The position numbers and the translations under genes are program-made. The notes under the pieces are model-generated. The model saw only the letters and a program-made list of their open reading frames with translations, had not been told where the DNA came from and did not search any database. Positions 58,801 through 64,000 of a DNA stretch of 64,000 nt are shown here, in pieces. Source of the DNA: Bilabrum cf. latius (lineage: Eukaryota; Bigyra: Bicosoecida; Bigyra; Bicosoecida); the NCBI GenBank assembly GCA_965178125.1, contig OZ237761.1, positions 310,001 to 374,000 on the forward strand, written 5' to 3'. Each line of letters begins with the position of its first letter. The first letter of the stretch is position 1.

Positions 58801-61569
58801 GCAGCGGGTTGATGAGGCGAGAAGCTGCACTCGCGGGCCGCTCGCCGTCACCGCTGACAGCGCTCACAACAGCACCGCCGGACGCGCCGGCACCCAGCGC
58901 CGATGCCGACCCCAGGGCTGCCTTGGAGACGACAGCGGAAGGGGGCGCCAGCAGCACGGCGGGGAGGGCCGCCACCTGCGCCAGCCTGCGGGCGTGCATC
59001 CGGAGCCCCAGGATCGCCTCGAAAGAGGACGGCAGCACCGTCTTGCGGGGGTGCGAGCCCGGGGTCTTCTGCAGCGGGGCCCGAGGGTCGAACCATCGTC
59101 CCAGGTTGCCCCGCTCGGGGCTGGGTCGGAAGACCGCCCGCAGGCCGTCCGTGCGAATCGACGCAGCAGTACCGTCCTCCTCCTCCTCCTTCTCTTCCTC
59201 TTCCTCTTCAGCGCCTAGCACGGCAGAGAGATCGACGGCGTGCGTCCCGACGGAGAGAGGCCCGTCCCCGGCTTCAGGCCCCGCCGCGCCGCCGGACCCG
59301 CCTGCACCGTCGTCGTCATCACTGGCTGGCTCGGGTTCCACGCTCCCCATGGCGCTGGGCGCCTTTTCGTCCCCGGGCGGGAGCGGATCCAGGCCGCTGG
59401 CGAGGGCAGACCGCAGCAAGATCTCGGCCTGCCGCTGGCACTGGGCAGCGGCAGCCGCCGCGAGGGGCGCCGCCGTCTCGGTGTGCAGCAGCGCGCCGGT
59501 CCCAAGGACGCTGTAGCAGCACAGCAGGGAGCGCAGCAGCCTGAGGGCCGGCAGGATCACGCAAGCCACGTCCAGGCTTGCGGCCCCGCCGCCGCTCTCG
59601 GCTGTCGCAGGCTACACGGCAGGCACGGCTCCAGAAACAGAAATAGAAGCGGCAGGGTCCGCTGCGCCTTGCCCGCCGCCACCAGCCGTCGCGCAGCTGT
59701 CCGCGATGCCCGGGAGGGAGGCACCAAGCGCGCCACCCTCTCGGGCAAACGAGCGGATGGCCTCGTCGGAGCGCTCCATCCACGGCTCGGCCAGCCGCGC
59801 CCGCTGCGCGTACCTGCCGGGGTCCCGCACTACGTCCCCGTCCGCACTGGCCCCGGCCGAACCGGCACCGCCGGCGCCCGGGCCTGGTGGCGCGTCGTCC
59901 GATCCCTTGGCTTCGTGCCCGCCAGACTACCCCGCATCACCACCACCACCCCCACCTCCACCGGAGGAGGTGGACCACCCATGGGACGCCGCCCAGCGCC
60001 TGCCGCCGTGCGACTCGAATTCCCTCATCGCCGGCACACCATGCACTCTGGCGAGCGCCCTGGTGGCCGACGCTAGCCGGCCCCCGCCCCCGCCCCCGCC
60101 TTCTGCCACCTGGAAGAGAGAGGGCGCCGCGACGGACCAGGCAGGCGCGCCGCCGCCGGCCGCTCCCGCCGCGGATCCAGAGACCGTCCCAGCCCCGAGC
60201 CGCAGCGAATCAAAGGCGCAGCACAGCACGGACCGCGTGCGGTGCCCCACGAAGCCCTCCGAGCGAGCCCGCTCCACCAAGGCGGAGTCGGCCGCGGCGG
60301 GCAGCTCCTGCGAGCCCGAGGCCTGCGGCGACAACCCACCGGCCTCTGCAAACAGGAGGACGGCCTGCTCCGCGTCGAGCAGGGCGGCGATGGCCGCGTC
60401 CGTGCTTAGGTCGGAGGCCGGGTCCTCCACGTGCGCCTGCAGGCAGAGGTCCTCGTCCTCGTCCACGGAGCTGTAGCGCATCGCGGCGCGGGCCAGGTGG
60501 TGCGCACGCAGGGCACCCTGCACGGCAGCGGCCGCCACCAGGGCGGCGGTGGACCGCGGCAGGGTGGTGGGGGAATCAGAAGGGCTGCTCAGCGGCGTCG
60601 GAGGCGAGAGGACGGCAGCGGTGCACGCCTCGAGCGGCTCCTCCGGGCACGACGCCACGGACCTGGGGTCTGCCTCCCTCGGGAGCTCCTCGTCGCCCAT
60701 GTGCCACACCGGCCCCTAGTGTCCGGCTCGGTTGGCGCACCCGTGGCTCGCACCTCCGGCGCCGGCTGCCGCTGCCGCTGCCTTGTCGCCATCCGTTCCT
60801 GCTCGCGCAGGAGGCGCGGGCCTGTGCCTCTGCACCGAGTCGGAGTCGTGCATGGTCCAGCAGAGGACGGGGGGCAGGCCCGCCAGCCGCCGCAGGGCGT
60901 TGAGACGGTCGGGACGCGAGAGGGTGCAGGAGCACACCGTGTCGCACATGGCGTTTCCGTCCAGCTGCGCGCTGGCCTGCGAGGTGAGGGAAAGGAAGGC
61001 GAGCACGACGCGGACTGGTGGAAGGGCACGCTGGAAGGCGCATCACAAGAAGAAAAACGACCTGAATTCGTGAAGAGGGGGGGGGGGGAAGAGACCTCCC
61101 CGTTGCGCAGACCACTCCCCAGGGGGCATGCTCGCTCTCTCACCAGCGCGCGCACGAGGCCAATGAGCAGCTCGGACACTGACCGAGGCGATCGAAGGGA
61201 GCGGGGGCGAGCGGCCGCAGCGGAGTCTGCGCCGCGTTGCGATGGGAGGGCCGGGCCTGCGCCTGCGCCTGGACTGCACGCCGCGTCCAGCCAGCAGCGA
61301 TCCATCTTTGGATGGAACAGCTCGAAGGCATTGCTGGCCACTTGGTGCCCGTATCCCGGGGCATGAACCATCTGCCCGCTTGGCACGGCCCGAGTACAAT
61401 GCATAAATAATGCAGTCACGTCGCTCCAGTGGCTGCCGTCTCGTTCTTCGTCGCAACGAGCCGCCAGCGCCGCTTGCGGCTCGGCCGCCGGCAGTCGCTC
61501 CGCGGGGTCCGAACGCCTGCCGGACCGAGGCTTTTTCTGGCGCCATGGAGCAATTTCTAGCAGACTCAT
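55823..61569 (-). CDS. NAA35: N-alpha-acetyltransferase NatC auxiliary subunit (NAA35/Mak10-like)
   Basis: Exons 61569-61144 and 61030-55823 (113-bp intron with a G run) give 1877 aa and a TGA stop. In the NatC complex this large subunit anchors the catalytic NAA30 to the ribosome. The call rests on the N-terminal signature at residues 48-90: W-SDVT-x-LF, G-x-MVHAPGYG, then SNAFELFHPKMD, matching the family's DVT..F and A-x-E-x-x-DPKMD. Later family-like pieces are LLIGLVRAL, IPQSYREFAMEMRF near the C-terminus, and a Lys/Arg-rich end. The protein is far longer than usual (about 700-730 aa) because of Ala/Gly/Ser-rich insertions and runs of acidic residues. Four in-frame TAG codons: 60716, 59927, 59612, 57053. 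Confidence 0.72.
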
Positions 61570-61877
61570 GCGCCCGTTTCTTCTTGGGGCGCTCTAGATT
61601 GCTTGCGAGTCGGCGCCAAGCGCGGGCTGCGGGCGGACCTGCGCAGAGAGTTGGAAGGGGGACACATCACGCCCAATCGTATCAGAAACCCAAGAGCCCT
61701 GGTACGATTTTCAGAAAACAATGCGTGTATCTGCAAAGCAGAGACGAGCAAAAACATGGGCCGGCATCCGCTTACGAATCACAATTCAATAATGGGAGCG
61801 CGGTTCGCATCAGTGGAAGGTACTCTAAACCACGACATTTCTTTTTGTATACTGCTATTTCCACCAACTTCCAAGCA

Positions 61878-61949
61878 GGGCTGCTGGTCTAGTGGTATGA
61901 TTCTCCCTTCGGGTGGGAGAGGTCCCGGGTTCGATTCCCGGGTGGCCCC
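61878..61949 (+). tRNA. tRNA-Pro (anticodon CGG)
   Basis: 72 nt, intronless. Acceptor arm GGGCTGC pairs with GTGGCCC, with two G-T wobbles. The D-arm region TGGTCTAGTGG is the A box, the anticodon stem CTCCC/GGGAG encloses loop TTCGGGT with anticodon CGG at 61910-61912, and the T arm CCGGG-TTCGATT-CCCGG contains the B box. CCA is not encoded, as in eukaryotes. A TTTTT run at 61957-61961 fits a Pol III terminator. Confidence 0.95.
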
Positions 61950-61956
61950 AACCGAC

Positions 61957-61961
61957 TTTTT
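61957..61961 (+). terminator. Pol III termination T-run after tRNA-Pro
   Basis: Five T residues begin eight bases after the tRNA 3' end, the usual place for Pol III termination. Confidence 0.75.
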
Positions 61962-62943
61962 GCCCCCCAGCCCCCCCCCCGATTCAGACTTGGTATTTTT
62001 ATTTTTGTCGTTCTTGGCCCTCTGCCGCCCTCCACGCCATGTGCCTCCGAGGGAGGCCCGAGCCAAGGAGAGGGCGGGGCCGCCGTGCGGCGGGATCGCG
62101 CCGAGGAACGTGGGCGACTGCGGATATCGCTGGACAGTCACAGTCTCGCTTGCATCCTGGCGGTGGCGCCCCGCTCTGGCTGGTGTCTCGGGCCGTGTCT
62201 CGGGCCGGCTGTTCGGCAAACATCCTCGCATCGAATGATCAGGAGAATGAGAGCTCATGCATGGGCTACGAATGCATCAGTTGCAGAAGCGTGAGCCAGG
62301 CTCCCGTCCCGGCGAGTGCGAGGGCATCCGAATTGGCCTCTCTGCCCGCGCTGTGTCACTTCAGATACCTCTGCATCCGGCGTAGGTGAGTGTGCCACAC
62401 CCCACACCGCTGAGGAGGCAACATGAACAAGACACGCTGTACGGCAAAGAACGCCTATGCCTCAAGTCTGCGCCATAACGGTGCGGCCACAGCGCCAGCC
62501 AGAGCGGGGCGCCGCCGTCAGGATGTAGCAAGATTATCCTTCACCTTTTGATGATTTAGCAGTCGCCCACGCTTCGTCGAGTCATGCGCGATTCAGACAT
62601 GGTGCCCCGCCTGGGGACAGACAGATCTGTTCAAATTTATACGCTTGTCTCGCTATCAGTCACACTTGCGATTCTTCCGAGGACGGCATCTAGATGTAGG
62701 GATGAATTCCCTCCCCGGCACTTCCACGCGTTCAACATCGTATGTGCCTCGTCCACCCCAGCAGCCCCGCCTGCTTCGTCCATTGCGCCGTCCTTTCATG
62801 CCTTTTGCGGCCATCTACACCACGCCACACGACTGGTCCACTCTCCAAAGCGCCGCATCCCGCGCGCAGCCTCAGCTACCGAGGCGCAAGCCCCTCGCGC
62901 ACGCTCCGACATCAGAGAAGCGCCGCACGAGCCGAACCCACCA
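61962..62943. other. Non-genic stretch around the inverted repeat
   Basis: Apart from the inverted repeat, I see no supported gene. A C run occurs at 61971-61980. Short plus-strand frames here look like antisense shadows. Confidence 0.4.
62109..62571. repeat. Imperfect inverted repeat, about 75-bp arms with about 310-bp loop
   Basis: Left arm 62109-62183 and right arm 62495-62571. Two blocks match in inverted order at almost the same spacing (31 and 33 bp): CGTGGGCGACTGC (62109-62121 versus 62559-62571) and a GGCGCCCCGCTCTGGCTGG block (left end 62183, right start 62495). The intervening parts have diverged. It could be a foldback or MITE-like element, or an old inverted duplication. No terminal target-site duplication was identified. 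Confidence 0.6.
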
Positions 62944-64000
62944 TCACCGCTCCCGCTTGCGCTGCCCCGGTGCACCGTTAGCAGACTTGTTGCCACCACG
63001 TTCCAAGAACATGGACAGCTGCCCTGGTGGTGGTGGGCCAAACATTCGCTTGGCCACAGCCGCCGCAGCCGCGGCGGTTGCCACTGCCACACTCCGAGAA
63101 CCGACGTGCCTCTTCTCGGCCGCTACAATCATCTCGTCCGCGTACGTCTCTCCAGTGCGGGGGTTGTTCGACCACGCTAGCCTCTGGAAGTCCAAGGACA
63201 TGTACTGCGGCACGCTGTCCTTGAGCGCATCTGCCGGTCGCCGAAGTGCCTTGAGAAGGAACCCTTTCCAGCCGAAGGTTGTACCGTTGTTCTTGACTCT
63301 GACCTCTCGCTCGATCTCGGCCAGGCAGGTCTGCACCCGAAGCACCGCTTCTGGATTCTCCGGGACGCCCATGTTCCCCCAGGCCTTGCGGCGCTTTGTC
63401 TCTGTCCCGTAGCTGCAGTCCTGCTCTACGAACAAGCCAGAGCTCTGAGCAAGCTCCACGACCCTTTCCGCGAGAGAGACACACTCCCGAAATCCGCGAT
63501 TCCCAGCTAGAAGGTTCTGAAGATCGCAACCGACAGGACGGGCGGGATCCATCTCCTCCGCGAGCATTGCCGGGGCACTGCTGCTAGCAACGGCGGACGA
63601 TGAGGCTGACGACGAGGCTGACGACGAGGCTGATGACGAGGCTGCTCCGACGGCCGACGCACCTCCACTTGCGGCGCTTTCCTCGGAACCTCTCTGATCG
63701 CGAACGCGCCCGGACGCGTCCTCGCACAGCCGCAGCACAGCCCCTGCTGCGGCTCCAGAGGCGTGATCGATGCGATACTGCGCCAACAAGTTCTTGATCC
63801 CGCCTTCTGTGATTGTGCTGCCGTCCCGCGCGCAGCAACGAGACAAGCTTGGTCCTTGGCACGATCATCACGATTGCTCGGGCCATGCTCCGCGCCGTGG
63901 TCTGCTTGGATGCAGCTTGGTGGTCGCGCAAGCTCACCATCGCGAGCGCTTTGCCAGCTTCGCTGCCCATCGCTCGCACGAGCTTCGCAAGCATGTCTTG
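62944..64000 (-). CDS. Hypothetical protein, 5' partial
   Basis: Last exon 63817-62944 (TGA stop, 290 residues) preceded by a 120-bp GT-AG intron and an upstream exon 63938 to beyond the right edge. Joining puts a basic, Trp/Lys-rich segment (ERWAAKLAKRSR) before TITEGGIKNLLAQYRIDH. Other features: a Ser-Ala low-complexity run from a 12-bp repeat near 63600-63645; CDLQNLLAGNRGFRECVSLA; CLAEIEREVRVKNNGTTFGW; and a C-terminal GPPPPGQLSMFLERGG followed by a basic end. No TAG codon is in frame. No family recognised; the basic ends suggest a nuclear protein, which is inference. Confidence 0.5.
63600..63645. repeat. Short 12-bp repeat encoding Ser/Ala run
   Basis: About three and a half copies of a unit like GAGGCTGACGAC, giving SSSA repeats on the minus strand inside the last gene. 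Confidence 0.8.

Noticed and set aside
58140-60903. Plus-strand frames of 250-458 codons opposite NAA35
   Set aside because: Composition is Arg/Ser/Pro-rich shadow coding typical of high GC; the minus-strand frame is longer and has the NAA35 signature.

Overview
This window looks like nuclear DNA of a GC-rich, free-living or flagellated unicellular eukaryote. Evidence is spliceosomal introns (GT...AG, mostly about 54-190 bp, one of 366 bp), a kinesin-9 motor, EMC1, NatC subunit NAA35, an intronless tRNA-Pro with internal A and B boxes, and a metazoan-type cyclic-nucleotide phosphodiesterase. The species cannot be named from the sequence alone.

The dominant discovery is that the in-frame codon TAG is read as an amino acid, almost certainly glutamine, while TAA and TGA remain stops (in effect NCBI table 15). 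About 94 in-frame TAG codons lie inside 15 genes, including the invariant Gln of the LeuA motif DGE-Q-SPG. No gene ends in TAG: 12 end in TGA and 3 in TAA. In one tandem repeat, CAG and TAG alternate at the same site. Read with the standard code, almost every gene here breaks into pieces; read with TAG=Gln the window resolves into about 16 long genes.

Layout: 1-1178 (-) RGG-box protein, partial; 1300-4949 (+) kinesin-9; 5485-8753 (-) RCC1-like/cadherin-like membrane protein; 8963-9649 (-) RCC1-like remnant; 9672-10116 (-) small protein; 10213-11892 (+) GxGYxYP family protein; 12079-16178 (+) EMC1; 16283-19585 (-) metallophosphoesterase fused to a HAD phosphatase; 19717-20331 (+) small membrane protein; 20662-31233 (-) giant Asp-rich repeat/EGF surface protein; 31234-33920 mostly non-coding with a decayed gene; 33921-41465 (+) multi-pass membrane phosphodiesterase; 41696-46579 (+) and 46842-51136 (-) two related polytopic Cys-rich proteins, tail to tail; 51326-52666 (-) 3-isopropylmalate dehydrogenase, head to head with 52988-55507 (+) 2-isopropylmalate synthase; 55823-61569 (-) NAA35; 61878-61949 tRNA-Pro(CGG); 62109-62571 an inverted repeat; 62944-end (-) an unknown gene, partial.

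The genome is compact: divergent gene pairs share only about 100-320 bp. The two leucine-biosynthesis genes form a divergent pair. Many genes encode secreted or membrane proteins (ER insertase subunit, phosphodiesterase, several surface proteins), which fits a cell with a rich, lineage-specific surface. Exon borders, starts and the Gln assignment are my own reading of the sequence and have not been tested by alignment software or transcripts.
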